DNA of 64,000 nucleotides, taken from NCBI GenBank assembly GCA_036946625.1, contig JAQIIU010000003.1, positions 383,961 through 447,960 of the forward strand, written 5' to 3'. Positions 37,143-47,358 of the stretch are shown here, in pieces. Both the position numbers and the translations under genes were made by a program. This DNA comes from Methylorubrum populi. Its GTDB lineage: Bacteria; Pseudomonadota; Alphaproteobacteria; Rhizobiales; Beijerinckiaceae. How positions within the stretch are numbered: position 1 is the stretch's first letter; each line of letters begins with the position of its first letter. The notes beneath the pieces were generated by a model. The model was not told the DNA's origin, did not search any database, and saw nothing but the letters and a program-made list of their open reading frames with translations.

Positions 37143-39065
37143 TCAGCCGCCGATCCCGCGGGCCTTCAGGCTGTCGCCGATCTCCGCCAGGGCCGCAGGA
37201 TCCTCGATGGTCGGGGGCATGGAAAAATCCTCGCCGTCGGCGATGCGCTTCATCGTGCCGCGCAGGATCTTGCCGGAGCGCGTCTTCGGCAGGCGTCCCA
37301 CGGTGAGCGCCAGCTTGAAGGCGGCCACGGGGCCGATCTCCTCGCGCACCCGGGCGACCAGCTCGCGCTCGATCGTCCGCGCATCCTTGGCGACGCCGGA
37401 TTTCAGCACCACGAAGCCGCAGGGCGCCTCGCCCTTCAGGGCGTCGCGGATGCCGATCACCGCGCATTCGGCCACGTCCGGGTGCGCGGCGAGCACCGCC
37501 TCCATGCCGCCGGTCGAGAGGCGGTGGCCGGCCACGTTGATGATGTCGTCGGTCCGGCCCAGCACCGTGACGTAGCCGTCCTCGTCCATCACGCCCGCAT
37601 CCGAGGTGTCGTAGAAGCCGGGGAAGGCGGAGAGATAGCTCTGGCGGACGCGCTCGTCCGAGCCCCACAGGGTCGGCAGGCAACCGGGCGGCAGCGGCAG
37701 CTTGAGGGCGATGGTCCCCATCGTGCCGGGGGCGACCGGCCGGCCCGATTCGTCGAGCACGTGCAGGTCGTAGCCCGGCATCGGCTTGCCGGTGGAGCCG
37801 TACTTCACCGGCAGCCGCTCGAGGCCGAGCGGGTTGCCGGCGATGGCCCAGCCGGTCTCGGTCTGCCACCAATGGTCGATCACCGGGCGCCCCAGCGCCC
37901 GCTCGGCCCAGGCGACCGAATCCGGATCGGCCCGCTCGCCGGCCAGGAACAGGGCGCGGAACTTCGAGAGGTCGTAGCCGGCGATTTTTTTCGCCCGCGG
38001 GTCCTCCTTCTTGATCGCGCGCAGGGCCGTCGGCGCCGTGAACAGCGCGGCGGCGCCGTGCTCGGCCGCGACCCGCCAGAAGGCGCCGGCATCGGGCGTG
38101 CCGACCGGCTTGCCCTCGTAGAGCACCGTGGTGCAGCCGTGCAGCAGCGGCGCGTAGACGATGTAGGAGTGGCCGACCACCCAGCCGATGTCGGAGGCGC
38201 AGAAATAGACCTCGCCGGGCCGCACGCCGTAGAGGTTGGCCATCGACCACGTCAGCGCGACGCCGTAGCCGCCGCCGTCGCGCACCACGCCCTTGGGGCG
38301 CCCGGTCGTGCCCGAGGTGTAGAGGATGTAGAGCGGGTCGGTCGCCGCCATCGGCACGGGCGCGGCCCGGCGCCCCGCCGCGCGCGCCCGCGCCACGCCC
38401 TGCGCCCAGTCGTGGTCGCGGCCCTCGACGAGGCTCGCCTCGCCTTGCGGCCGCTGCAGGATCAGACAGGCGTCGGGCTTGTGCGACGAGCGGGCGATGG
38501 CCGCATCGAGCAGGGGCTTGTAGGCGACGACCCGGGCCGGTTCGATGCCGCAGGAGGCCGCCAGGATCACCTTGGGCGCGGCGTCCTCGATCCGCGCGGC
38601 GAGTTCGTTGGCGGCGAAGCCTCCGAACACCACCGAGTGGATCGCGCCGATCCGGGCGCAGGCCAGCATCCCGAACAGGGCCTCGGGCACCATCGGCATG
38701 TAGATCACCACCCGGTCGCCCTTGGACACGCCGAGATCGGCGAGGAGGCCGGCGAGCACCGCCACCGCGTCGCGCAGTTCGTGGTAGGTGATCGTGCGCT
38801 TCACGCCGGTGACGGGCGAGTCGTGGATGATCGCCGCCTGATCGCCGCGCCCGCCCTCGGCGTGGCGGTCGACGGCGTTGCGGCAGACGTTGAGCCGCGC
38901 ATCCGGAAACCAGCGGCCGTAGACGCCAAGGTCCGGATCGAAGGCGCGGGTCGGGGCCGCGTCCCAGTCGAGAGCCTGGGCCGCCTTCAGCCAGAAATCC
39001 TCCCGGTCTTCGAGCGAGGCGGCATGGATGGCGGCGTAGGTGCCTTCGGTCGGGGCGGCGGACAT
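37143..39065 (-). CDS. prpE: Propionyl-CoA synthetase (acyl-CoA synthetase)
   Basis: AMP-forming acyl-CoA synthetase; by sequence it is closer to PrpE than Acs. 640 residues. Motifs: phosphate loop YILYTSGTTGRPKGVVRD, WWQTETGWAIAGNP, DDIINVAGHRLSTGGMEAVL, and C-terminal LPKTRSGKILRGTMKRIADG with the acetylation-target Lys. The tail (GEDFSMPPTIEDPA) is characteristic of PrpE. In methylobacteria propionyl-CoA feeds the ethylmalonyl-CoA pathway. Confidence 0.9.
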   Translation of the reverse strand: MSAAPTEGTYAAIHAASLEDREDFWLKAAQALDWDAAPTRAFDPDLGVYGRWFPDARLNVCRNAVDRHAEGGRGDQAAIIHDSPVTGVKRTITYHELRDAVAVLAGLLADLGVSKGDRVVIYMPMVPEALFGMLACARIGAIHSVVFGGFAANELAARIEDAAPKVILAASCGIEPARVVAYKPLLDAAIARSSHKPDACLILQRPQGEASLVEGRDHDWAQGVARARAAGRRAAPVPMAATDPLYILYTSGTTGRPKGVVRDGGGYGVALTWSMANLYGVRPGEVYFCASDIGWVVGHSYIVYAPLLHGCTTVLYEGKPVGTPDAGAFWRVAAEHGAAALFTAPTALRAIKKEDPRAKKIAGYDLSKFRALFLAGERADPDSVAWAERALGRPVIDHWWQTETGWAIAGNPLGLERLPVKYGSTGKPMPGYDLHVLDESGRPVAPGTMGTIALKLPLPPGCLPTLWGSDERVRQSYLSAFPGFYDTSDAGVMDEDGYVTVLGRTDDIINVAGHRLSTGGMEAVLAAHPDVAECAVIGIRDALKGEAPCGFVVLKSGVAKDARTIERELVARVREEIGPVAAFKLALTVGRLPKTRSGKILRGTMKRIADGEDFSMPPTIEDPAALAEIGDSLKARGIGG

Positions 39066-39258
39066 CGGCGCTTCCTCGTGCGGCCGGTCGGTCCGACCCG
39101 TTCGCGGAGACGATAGCGCGATTTCCGGGATCTTGCTCGGAGCCTGAAAGCGGAACCGCCGCGCTGGTTTCCCAGGCGGCGGTGACGGATCGGTCCGAGT
39201 CGGGAGAGGTAAGAGGAGCCGGCGGCGTCTCCCGGGGCGAGGCCGGCCGGACGCGCCG

Positions 39259-39435
39259 CTAGTGGAGGGTGTCTCCGCGCAGGCGCTCGATTTCGTCCTT
39301 GAGGTGCAGTTTCCTGCGCTTGAGTTCGGCGATGCGGAGATCGTCGCTGGAGAGGGACTGCATCGCGTCGTGAAGCTCGCGTTCCAGGGCTTCGTGCTTG
39401 GCGGCGAGCTGGCTCAAATGCGTCTGCAAGGACAT
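39259..39435 (-). CDS. DUF465 (YdcH-type) small coiled-coil protein
   Basis: 58 residues, MSLQTHLSQLAAKHEALERE then a helix to KRRKLHLKDEIERL, the DUF465 pattern (heptads, central SSDDLRIAELKRRKL). Function of the family is unknown. It ends TAG at 39259. A second DUF465 protein lies divergently 255 bases away. Confidence 0.85.
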   Translation of the reverse strand: MSLQTHLSQLAAKHEALERELHDAMQSLSSDDLRIAELKRRKLHLKDEIERLRGDTLH

Positions 39436-39689
39436 GAGGTGTCGCTCCTGTCATCGTTTCCGACGCGAGGGAGACTGACACAGGTCGAGGGCGCTGTCGA
39501 AGCCATTCGGCGGCAAAACGGACGCTTCCGCACCGCGGTCGTTTCACATCTTCCGGAGTGCGGAACGGGGCTTGAACCTGGCTGTCGGCGGATCGCGCTG
39601 GGGCGGGAGAACCGGGGGCGGCGCCTTGCCCCGGGGGCGGGCTTGGCGCATGGTCGCACCCGGTCAAGGCCGGCGATGTGTTTCGAGCG

Positions 39690-39911
39690 ATGATGGCGGA
39701 CGAGGTTGCCAACGACGCGGCTGCGGACCCGGCCGGGGAACTCGGCAGGCTCCGGGAGGAGCACCGGGATCTCGACGAGGCCATCGAGGCGCTGAAGCTC
39801 AGCGTCGCCGTCGATCAGCTCCAGCTCCAGCGCCTGAAGAAGCGCAAGCTGGTCCTGCGCGACCGGATCACCTATCTGGAAGATCAGATCACGCCGGACA
39901 TCATCGCCTGA
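39690..39911 (+). CDS. DUF465 small coiled-coil protein, second copy
   Basis: 73 residues from ATG 39690 (alternatives GTG 39678, ATG 39693). Helical: LGRLREEHRDLDEAIEALKL then QLQRLKKRKLVLRDRITYLE, the same family as the 39259 gene but with an acidic Ala-rich N-terminus. Placed upstream of purE as DUF465 genes often are in related genomes (recollection, not checked). Confidence 0.8.
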   Translation: MMADEVANDAAADPAGELGRLREEHRDLDEAIEALKLSVAVDQLQLQRLKKRKLVLRDRITYLEDQITPDIIA

Positions 39912-40004
39912 TCGATGCGCCGGGAAGAACGCGCCTCCCCGGTGCCCGAGCTTCGATTCGAGGGCGGCGCGCGACTTGCTCGGTGCGGCGAACTACTTGG
40001 CGAA

Positions 40005-40181
40005 CTACTTGGCGAGATAGGCCGAGACGCTGGACACCCGGGTTCCGACCATCCGGACCGCCTTGCGCAGGCGCTCGTCGGAAACCTGGAACAGGTCGGC
40101 CCAGTGCTTGCGGCTGGTGCTGTCGTGGATGTCGATATGGGTCGCGGTGCGGGCGCGCGTGATGGGGTCCGCGGAGGACAT
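40005..40181 (-). CDS. DUF3606 family small protein
   Basis: 58 residues, [20 protein letters not shown] then [20 protein letters not shown] and [15 protein letters not shown]; the pattern W..F.VS...L..AV..VG..V is that of DUF3606. Function unknown. A 12-base tandem duplication (39989-40000 and 40001-40012) runs across its stop codon. Confidence 0.75.
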   Translation of the reverse strand: MSSADPITRARTATHIDIHDSTSRKHWADLFQVSDERLRKAVRMVGTRVSSVSAYLAK

Positions 40182-40453
40182 TGTCGAGCTCGCTGAAATC
40201 GAGGGAACCGGCCGCTCACGGCCGTTTCCAGCACAACGCGGCTCCCCCGTTTCGGCTCCGGCGGTTGCGCGAGAATCGGCGGATTCTTTCGGCGGATTCT
40301 TGCGGATTCCCGGAGAGGTTTCCGGTTGCGGCGTCAGCCGCCTCGGCCCGGTCTCGATCGGCCGCTCGGCATCTTGCGTCGGCGCCCGCCTTGCCGGGGC
40401 GCCGCCCCCCCTGTTATTCGGCCTCTCCCCGGGCACGAGCCCGGCTCCTCGCA

Positions 40454-40966
<513 letters not shown>

Positions 40967-40983
40967 CAACCGGACGCATCGCC

Positions 40984-42096
40984 ATGGCCTCTCCCACGCC
41001 CACGCCGCAAGTCCGGCCCGGCGGCACCCTCGGCATCGTCGGCGGCGGCCAGCTCGGCCGGATGATCGCGCTCGCGGCGGCCGAGTACGGCCTCAAGGTC
41101 CACGTCTACGCCCCCGACGCCGACAGCCCCGCCTTCGACGTGGCCCATGCCCGCACCCTGGCGCCCTACGACGACGCGGCGGCGCTCGCCGCCTTCGCCG
41201 ATGCCTGCGACGTGGTCACCTACGAGTTCGAGAACATCCCCCACGCCACCGCGGCGGTTCTGGCCGGGCACGCCCTCCTGCGCCCGAGCGCGACCGCCCT
41301 GCTCACCACCCAGGACCGCCTCTCCGAGAAGGACTTCGTGAGTTCGCTGGGCATCCCGACGGCGCCCTACCGGGCGGTCGATTCGGTCGGCGATCTGGAG
41401 GCGGCGCTCGCGGCCCTGGGGCGGCCCGCGGTGCTGAAGACGCGCCGCTTCGGCTACGACGGCAAGGGCCAGCGGATGATCCGCGAGGGCGACGACGCGG
41501 CCGCCGTGCTCGCCGAATTCAAGGGCGCGCCCTGCATCCTGGAGGGCTTCGTGGCCTTCGAGCGCGAGATCTCGGTGATCGCCGCCCGAGGGCCCGACGG
41601 GGCTTTCGCCGCCTACGACCCCTGCGCCAACGAGCATCGCGACCACATCCTGGCCCTCACCCGCGTGCCCGCCCCGGGCCTGAGCCGGGCGACCGGCGAG
41701 GCGGCCGTGGCGATCGCCCGCGCGATCGCCGGGGCGCTCGACTATGTCGGCGTGCTCGCCGTCGAGATGTTCGAGGTCGCCGGGCCCGAGGGCGCCGCCC
41801 GCCTCGTCGTCAACGAGATCGCGCCGCGGGTGCACAATTCCGGGCACTGGACCATCGAGGGGGCTCTGACCTCGCAATTCGCGCAAGGGGTGCGCGCGGT
41901 CTGCGGCTGGCCGCTGGGCGACACCGCCCGCACCGGCGGGATGGCGGTGGAGATGGAGAACCTCATCGGCGCGCAGGCCGAGGCGTGGCCCGCTCTGCTC
42001 GCGGAAGCCGGCGCGCACCTCCATCTCTACGGCAAGGCCGAGGCCCGCGCCGGCCGCAAGATGGGTCACGTCACCCGGCTCAAGCCAATCGGTTGA
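40984..42096 (+). CDS. purK: N5-carboxyaminoimidazole ribonucleotide synthetase
   Basis: ATP-grasp enzyme that carboxylates AIR using bicarbonate, delivering N5-CAIR to PurE. 370 residues. N-terminal GIVGGGQLGRMIALAAAEYG; ATP-grasp residues in VLKTRRFGYDGKGQ and ILEGFVAFEREISVI; C-terminal VNEIAPRVHNSGHWTIE, HVTRL at the end. ATG 40984 sits just after purE in one transcription unit. Confidence 0.95.
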   Translation: MASPTPTPQVRPGGTLGIVGGGQLGRMIALAAAEYGLKVHVYAPDADSPAFDVAHARTLAPYDDAAALAAFADACDVVTYEFENIPHATAAVLAGHALLRPSATALLTTQDRLSEKDFVSSLGIPTAPYRAVDSVGDLEAALAALGRPAVLKTRRFGYDGKGQRMIREGDDAAAVLAEFKGAPCILEGFVAFEREISVIAARGPDGAFAAYDPCANEHRDHILALTRVPAPGLSRATGEAAVAIARAIAGALDYVGVLAVEMFEVAGPEGAARLVVNEIAPRVHNSGHWTIEGALTSQFAQGVRAVCGWPLGDTARTGGMAVEMENLIGAQAEAWPALLAEAGAHLHLYGKAEARAGRKMGHVTRLKPIG

Positions 42097-42483
42097 TCGC
42101 GAAAGCTTGACCGTTCGATCTGTCGCTTCGCTGCAACAGCAAACGACCGTCGAACCCGCCTCAGGGCCTTGTACGAAGCCGTGAAGGTCCGGGCCACACC
42201 TTCGCCACATCCCGCCGTTTCAGCGGACGGCACGGGGCGTCCGTCGAAGCGCCGCGCGAACGCTTCCCGGTCTCGAGCCGGACGAGCCCACGCGGTCTTC
42301 CCGGTTCGGTCTGGCGAAAACCTCCGCTCCACGGCTCGGCCCGAGCCGGTCACGGGGATGTTTCGCGCGATCGTTTAAGCGCCCATTCACCGTGTTGCGG
42401 CAGCGTGTCCGCGACGTGAAGGAACCGGGTCCCGCGGGGCGGCCGCGGCGATCCGGGCAGGCGGGCGCGGGGGAGAGTGTGGG
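42097..42483. other. Intergenic region between purK and the TPR lipoprotein gene
   Basis: 387 bases with no supported gene; it contains the promoter/leader of the following lipoprotein gene. No repeat family member recognised. Confidence 0.4.
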
Positions 42484-43344
42484 ATGATCGGGATGACGCT
42501 GCAGGGACGCAAGGCGAGGCTGATCGGTGCCGTCGCGCTGACGGCCGCGGCGCTGGGTGGTTGCGAGACCTACGGCAGCGCGACCGCCCCGCGCCAGTTC
42601 GCGGTGCTGGAGACCGACACCACGGGAGCGACCAACGTCAACATCGCCTCGCTCTCCGACGTGATCTCCCGCAACCCGTCGGATGCCGGCGCCTACAACA
42701 CCCGCGGCGCAGCCTATGCCCGTTCCGGCCAGTTCGGCGAGGCGATCGGCGACTTCTCGAAGGCGATCCAGCTCGATCCGAACTCGGCCTCGGCCTACAA
42801 CAACCGCGCGCTGGCCTATCGCCAGACCGGCCGCGCCGACGCGGCGATGCAGGATTTCTCGAAGGCGGTCGCCAGCGATCCGAACTTTTCCGCCGCCTAT
42901 ATCGGCCGGGCGAACCTCGAGCGGGCCCAGGGCGACCTCGACGGCGCGCTCAACGACCTCAACGTCGCGATCCGCCTCGCCCCCGAATCGGCCGAGGCCT
43001 ACCATGCCCGCGGCCTCGTGCGGCAGAAGCAGGGCCACAACCCGGAGGCGATCGGCGACTTCGCGGCGGCCATCGACCGCAACCCCTTCGTCGCGGCACC
43101 CTACGCCGCCCGCGGCCAGAGCCTGATCGCGACGGGTCAGTACGACAAGGCGATCGAGGACTTCAACGCGGCGCTCAACGTCAATTCGAAGGACGCCTCG
43201 GCCTGGGCCTATCGCGGACTGGCCTACGAGAAGACGAACCGCCGCAAGGAGGCGAGCGAGAGCTACCAGCAGGCGGCCCGCCTCGACCCCGACAACGCCG
43301 TGGCCAAGCAGGGCGTCGGCCGCATGCAGGGCGGCCTGTTCTGA
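42484..43344 (+). CDS. TPR-repeat outer-membrane lipoprotein (NlpI-like)
   Basis: 286 residues. The N-terminal signal ends in lipobox ALGGC (Cys27), so the mature protein is lipid-anchored. At least six TPR units follow, e.g. AYNTRGAAYARSGQFGEAIG, AYNNRALAYRQTGRADAAMQ and AYHARGLVRQKQGHNPEAIG. Likely a periplasmic scaffold, as in NlpI or Tol-Pal/peptidoglycan-hydrolase adaptors; the partner is unknown. The gene stands alone; downstream is a family C palindrome. Confidence 0.85.
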   Translation: MIGMTLQGRKARLIGAVALTAAALGGCETYGSATAPRQFAVLETDTTGATNVNIASLSDVISRNPSDAGAYNTRGAAYARSGQFGEAIGDFSKAIQLDPNSASAYNNRALAYRQTGRADAAMQDFSKAVASDPNFSAAYIGRANLERAQGDLDGALNDLNVAIRLAPESAEAYHARGLVRQKQGHNPEAIGDFAAAIDRNPFVAAPYAARGQSLIATGQYDKAIEDFNAALNVNSKDASAWAYRGLAYEKTNRRKEASESYQQAARLDPDNAVAKQGVGRMQGGLF

Positions 43345-43420
43345 GAGCCGGTTCGATCGGCCAACCTGTCTTCGCCAGGCAACGGTCAGGCGAGAGGAAA
43401 GCCCTAACCCCCATCCCCAC

Positions 43421-43529
43421 CCTCATCCTGAGGTGCCGGAGCGCAGCGGAGGCCTCGAAGGGGGTTCCAGGGATCGCGCGGGATCTGGAGCCCCCTTCGA
43501 GGCCGCTCACGCGGCACCTCAGGATGAGG
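43421..43529. repeat. Dispersed palindrome, family C copy 2
   Basis: CCTCATCCTGAGGTGCC at 43421 and its complement GGCACCTCAGGATGAGG at the right end, with inner arms CCTCGAAGGGGG/CCCCCTTCGAGG. Same design as 13757-13867. Located 76 bases after the lipoprotein stop, plausibly acting as its terminator. Confidence 0.75.
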
Positions 43530-43628
43530 GTCGAGATGGGATCATCGCAGTCAAACAGGCTCTGACGGTTTAAGATCCTGATCCAGCCGCGATTCTGAAC
43601 GGATCGAGGGACAGTGGAGAATGGACCG

Positions 43629-44009
43629 ATGCCGGATGGACCAGAACTGCTCAGCGGGCGGCACGTTCTCGTGGTCGAGGACGAGTACTTCATCGCCGAC
43701 GACATGCGCCGTGTGTTCGAGGAGAGCGGCGCGCGGGTCATCGGTCCCGTCGGGAGCGTCGACGACGCCCTGGCGATGGTCGCGCAGGCTTCGCGCATCG
43801 ACGGTGCGGTGCTCGACATCGACCTGCGCGAAGCCATGGTCTTCCCGGTCGCCGACGCGCTGAAGGCGCGCGGCGTGCCGTTCGTGTTCGCCACCGGCTA
43901 CGAGGACGACGCCGTCCCGAGCCGCCTGCGGGACGTGCTCCATTGCGAGAAGCCGATCGAGCCGATCCGCTTGGCCCAAGCCCTGTTCGGGCAGGCCGCC
44001 GCCTGCTGA
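43629..44009 (+). CDS. Single-domain response regulator (receiver only)
   Basis: 126 residues, a CheY-like receiver with acidic pocket VLVVEDEYFIAD, phospho-acceptor Asp in VLDIDLREAMVFP, Thr in FVFATGYEDD and Lys in LHCEKPIEP. There is no output domain, so it works by protein contact or phosphorelay. ATG 43629 has a GGAG 8-9 bases upstream; GTG 43614 is an alternative. No kinase gene adjacent. Confidence 0.88.
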   Translation: MPDGPELLSGRHVLVVEDEYFIADDMRRVFEESGARVIGPVGSVDDALAMVAQASRIDGAVLDIDLREAMVFPVADALKARGVPFVFATGYEDDAVPSRLRDVLHCEKPIEPIRLAQALFGQAAAC

Positions 44010-44028
44010 GCGGGATCGGCGTGCCCGG

Positions 44029-45030
44029 TCAGTTCGGGCCCGGCACGCTCTCCGGGCGGCGGTGCTCGCAGGCGATCCGGCGCACCGTGCCGGTGTTGGA
44101 GCGGTAGACCACCGTTTCCGTCTCGATCACGCCGGGGCGGAAGCGCACGCCCGAGAGCAGCGCCCCCGTCGTCACGCCGGTGGCCGCGACGATCACGTCG
44201 CCGCGGGCCAGATCGTGCATGTCGTATTTCCGGCCGGGGTCGGTGATGCCCATCTTCGCCGCCCGGGCCCGCTTGTCGGCGGAATCGAGGATCAGCCGCC
44301 CCTGCATCTGGCCGCCGATGCAGCGCAGCGCGCTCGCGGCGATCACGCCCTCGGGCGCCGCGCCGGTGCCCATGTAGATGTCGACGCCGGTCTCGTCGGG
44401 CCGGGTACAGTGGATGATGGCGGCGATGTCGCCATCCGAGATCAGGCGGATGCCGGCCCCGGTGTCGCGCACGGCGGCGATCAGGTCCATGTGGCGTGGC
44501 CGGTCGAGGATGATCGCGGTGAGGCCCGAGGGCTCCACGCCCTTGGCGCGGGCGAGCGAGGCGATGTTCTTGGCCGGGCTCCAGTCGAGATCGACCGTGC
44601 CGGGCGGGTAGCCCGGGCCGATGGCGATCTTCTGCATGTAGACGTCGGGCGCGGCGAGCAGGGTGCCGCGCTCGGCGAGCGCCATCACGGCGATGGCACC
44701 CGGCATGTCCTTGGCGCAGAGCGTCGTGCCCTCCAGGGGATCGACGGCGATGTCGACGGAGGGGCCGTTGCCGGTGCCGACCCGCTCGCCGATGAACAGC
44801 ATCGGCGCCTCGTCGCGCTCGCCCTCGCCGATCACCACGGTGCCCTCGATCGGCAGCACCATCAGTTCGGCGCGCATGGCGTCGACGGCGGCCTGATCGG
44901 CCTCCTTCTCGCGGCCCTGGCCCCGCAGGCGGGCGGCGGCGATGGCGGCGGCCTCGGTGACGCGCACCAGTTCGAGCGTCAGGCCCCGCGCCGTGGGATC
45001 GCTGAAGATCCCGGTATTGGCCATCGACAT
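44029..45030 (-). CDS. glpX: Fructose-1,6-bisphosphatase class II
   Basis: Hydrolyses fructose (and in some species sedoheptulose) bisphosphate in gluconeogenesis. 333 residues. Family blocks: VIGEGERDEAPMLFIGE, the metal site VDIAVDPLEGTTLCA, GYPPGTVDLDWSPAKNIASL, GIRLISDGDIAAIIH and YMGTGAAPEGVIAASALRC. Lies downstream of hom on the same strand, an arrangement seen in many alphaproteobacteria. Confidence 0.95.
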   Translation of the reverse strand: MSMANTGIFSDPTARGLTLELVRVTEAAAIAAARLRGQGREKEADQAAVDAMRAELMVLPIEGTVVIGEGERDEAPMLFIGERVGTGNGPSVDIAVDPLEGTTLCAKDMPGAIAVMALAERGTLLAAPDVYMQKIAIGPGYPPGTVDLDWSPAKNIASLARAKGVEPSGLTAIILDRPRHMDLIAAVRDTGAGIRLISDGDIAAIIHCTRPDETGVDIYMGTGAAPEGVIAASALRCIGGQMQGRLILDSADKRARAAKMGITDPGRKYDMHDLARGDVIVAATGVTTGALLSGVRFRPGVIETETVVYRSNTGTVRRIACEHRRPESVPGPN

Positions 45031-45207
45031 CGCCCTCGCTTCCTTATCCCCGAGGCCCGGCCTGTCCCGGCCGGTGCCGACACCCGTGCTTCGCCCCGCT
45101 CACCGGCCATCGCGGTTCGGGACGAAGCGCACCGTCATGGCATTCTCCGCATGGACGAGACGTCATCCTTTGCGGAATCGTGCCGAAATCGAAGGCGTGC
45201 GCCCTCG

Positions 45208-46530
45208 CTACTCCCGTTCGATGCGGATCAGTTGCGGCGCTTCCGCCAGCAGGCCGTCGCGGTCGATCGCGGCCAGCGCCTCGCGGACGTTGCCCTCGGT
45301 GGCGGCGTAGGTGACCAGCACCAGCGGCACCGGCTGGCCGGACAGGCCCTGCGGATCGCTGGAGGCGGCCTTGGCCGAGCGGCGCTGGACGATGCTCTCG
45401 ATCGAGATGCTGGCCTCCGCCATCCGGGTCGCCACGCCGGCGGCGACGCCGGTGCGGTCGTGCACGGTGAGGCGGATGTAGTAGCCGCCCTCGTGGCGCT
45501 GCATCTCGACCCGGCGCGGTGCCGCGAGGCCGGAGACCGGCCGCCCGAAGGTCGGCCGCACGATCTTCGAGGCCACGTCGGCGATGTCGGCCACGACCGC
45601 CGAGGCGGTGGCCGCCCCGCCCGCGCCGGGGCCGATCAGGGTCAGTTCGCCGACCGCGTCGGCGTCGATGGTGACGGCGTTGGTCACGCCCATCACCTGG
45701 GCGATGGCCGAGGCTTTCGGCACCATGGTCGGGTGCACCCGCTGCTCGATGCCCGCGGCGGTCGCCTGCGCCACGCCGAGGAGCTTGATGCGGTAGCCGA
45801 GTTCGTCGGCCATGGTCAGGTCGAGGGGCTTGACGCCCGAGATGCCCTCCACCGAGACGCCCTCGGCGTCGATCTCCACGCCGAAGGCGAGGCTCGTGAG
45901 GATGGCGAGCTTGTGGGCGGTGTCGAAGCCCTCGACGTCGAAGGTCGGGTCGGCCTCGGCGTAGCCGAGCGCCTGCGCGTCCTTGAGGCAGGCCTCGAAG
46001 GTCAGCCCCTCCGCCTCCATGCGGCTGAGGATGTAGTTGCAGGTGCCGTTGAGGATTCCGTAGACGCGGCTGACGTCGTTGCCGCCGAGCCCCTCGCGGA
46101 TCGCCTTGATCACCGGAATGCCGCCCGCGACCGACGCCTCGTAGGCGAGCGCGACGCCGCGCTCCTCGGCCAGGCGGGCGAGCGCCGCGCCGTGATGGGC
46201 GAGCAGCGCCTTGTTGGCGGTCACCACGTGCTTGCCGGCCGTAAGCGCCGCCTCGACCGCGGCCTTGGCCACCCCTTCCGAACCGCCGACGAGTTCGACG
46301 AACACGTCGATGTCGTCCGAGCGGGCGAGCGCCTCCGGGTCGTCGAACCAGCGCAGGGACGACACGTCCACGCTGCGGTCGCGGTTCCTGTCGCGGGCGG
46401 AGACGGCGGAGACGGCGATGGTGCGGCCGGTGGCGGCGGTGAGGGCCTCGGCGCGGCGGGCGACCATGCGCAGCACGGAGGCACCGACCGTGCCGAGGCC
46501 CGCGATGCCGAGGCGAAGGGTCTGCGTCAT
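45208..46530 (-). CDS. hom: Homoserine dehydrogenase
   Basis: NAD(P)-dependent reduction of aspartate semialdehyde to homoserine (threonine/methionine branch). 440 residues: Rossmann domain GIAGLGTVGASVLRMV, VVTANKALLAHHG, catalytic region YEASVAGGIPVIKAIREGL, NGTCNYILSRM, DPTFDVEGFDTAHKLAILTS, then a C-terminal ACT domain (YYIRLTVHDRTGVAAGVATRMAE) for feedback control. ATG 46530 matches the family start (MTQTLRLGIAG). Confidence 0.95.
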   Translation of the reverse strand: MTQTLRLGIAGLGTVGASVLRMVARRAEALTAATGRTIAVSAVSARDRNRDRSVDVSSLRWFDDPEALARSDDIDVFVELVGGSEGVAKAAVEAALTAGKHVVTANKALLAHHGAALARLAEERGVALAYEASVAGGIPVIKAIREGLGGNDVSRVYGILNGTCNYILSRMEAEGLTFEACLKDAQALGYAEADPTFDVEGFDTAHKLAILTSLAFGVEIDAEGVSVEGISGVKPLDLTMADELGYRIKLLGVAQATAAGIEQRVHPTMVPKASAIAQVMGVTNAVTIDADAVGELTLIGPGAGGAATASAVVADIADVASKIVRPTFGRPVSGLAAPRRVEMQRHEGGYYIRLTVHDRTGVAAGVATRMAEASISIESIVQRRSAKAASSDPQGLSGQPVPLVLVTYAATEGNVREALAAIDRDGLLAEAPQLIRIERE

Positions 46531-46923
46531 GGGAAGCTGCACCGTGATGGACGTTGGCACTGGACCCGTTCCGGCTGGCCGTTCCACGGCCGGGGCCGCC
46601 CGAAACCACCGCCGGGGCGGCAGTGTCGTTGGAAGGCGGAGCACGTCCGGAACGGCGCGCACTTCTGCAACGATTTGGGGGCCTCGCGCAAGGAAACCGG
46701 GCGGGACGGGTTGCGGGGACCGCGGCCGATCCGACGCGTGCCGAGACGCACCCGAGCGAACGAGCCTTCGATGGGCCTCGATCGGGCTTGCCGAAGATTG
46801 GCCTCAAATCGCGCGCTCTCATGGGCGCCGGGCATCGCCGAGCTTGCGCCGCAGGCGCATCCCGCGGGGGCCGACGATGGGGTGACGGCGCCGCGCGGCG
46901 CGATTCTTCAAGGAGTTTCGACG
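46531..46923. other. Divergent intergenic region hom / small secreted protein
   Basis: 393 bases. Divergent promoters expected for hom and for the 99-aa secreted protein. No RNA, repeat family or convincing small gene seen. Confidence 0.4.
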
Positions 46924-47223
46924 ATGAGGGGCTTGCTTCTCGGCGGCGTGATGGCGGGCGCTCTCGCGCTCGGCGCCGCACCCGCCGCCCAGGCACGGGA
47001 CGGCATCGGACCGGGCGGCGCGGCGGCCCTGGGCGTGCTCGGCGGGCTGGCCGTCGGCGGCGCGATCGCGGCGGCCAACGATCCCTACTATCCGGGCAGG
47101 CCGGTCTACCGGGCGCCCCCGCCGCCGGTCTACGTCGAGGGCCCGATCTGCCACTTCGAGCGCCGCGAGACCGTCGATCCCTACGGCGACATCTACGTCC
47201 GGCGCGTGCGGGTGTGCGAGTGA
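46924..47223 (+). CDS. Small secreted Gly/Pro-rich protein, 99 aa
   Basis: Signal peptide MRGLLLGGVMAGALALGAAPAAQA, then a glycine-zipper-like stretch (GIGPGGAAALGVLGGLAVGG), a Pro/Tyr region (YYPGRPVYRAPPPPVY) and a C-terminal motif ICHFERRETVDPYGDIYVRRVRVCE with two Cys. The tail motif (polar strand ending RVRVC or VRRVTIC) recurs in the secreted proteins at 3865 and 56041, suggesting a shared fold. Function unknown. Confidence 0.75.
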   Translation: MRGLLLGGVMAGALALGAAPAAQARDGIGPGGAAALGVLGGLAVGGAIAAANDPYYPGRPVYRAPPPPVYVEGPICHFERRETVDPYGDIYVRRVRVCE

Positions 47224-47320
47224 AGGACCCGGGCGGTCACACGCCGAAGCGGTGAGAGGGTCGCGACGAGGCGATCGCCGAAAGCGAGGGGGCCTCGCGG
47301 AAGGAGACTCGTCCTGAGCC

Positions 47321-47348
47321 GGCCTCTCCCCGCCCGGCGGGAGGGGGG
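47321..47348. terminator. CTCTCCCC hairpin between convergent genes
   Basis: CCTCTCCCCGCC and GGCGGGAGGGG arms lie between the plus-strand secreted-protein gene (stop 47223) and the minus-strand gene ending 47359. Same type as the hairpins at 791, 13019 and 35715. Confidence 0.4.
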
Positions 47349-47358
47349 AAGGATCGCC

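Noticed and set aside
36888..39116. 742-codon plus-strand frame continuing from the ceramidase-like fragment
   Set aside because: After about 36 real residues it runs into a repeat and then antisense to prpE; the extension is not protein-like.
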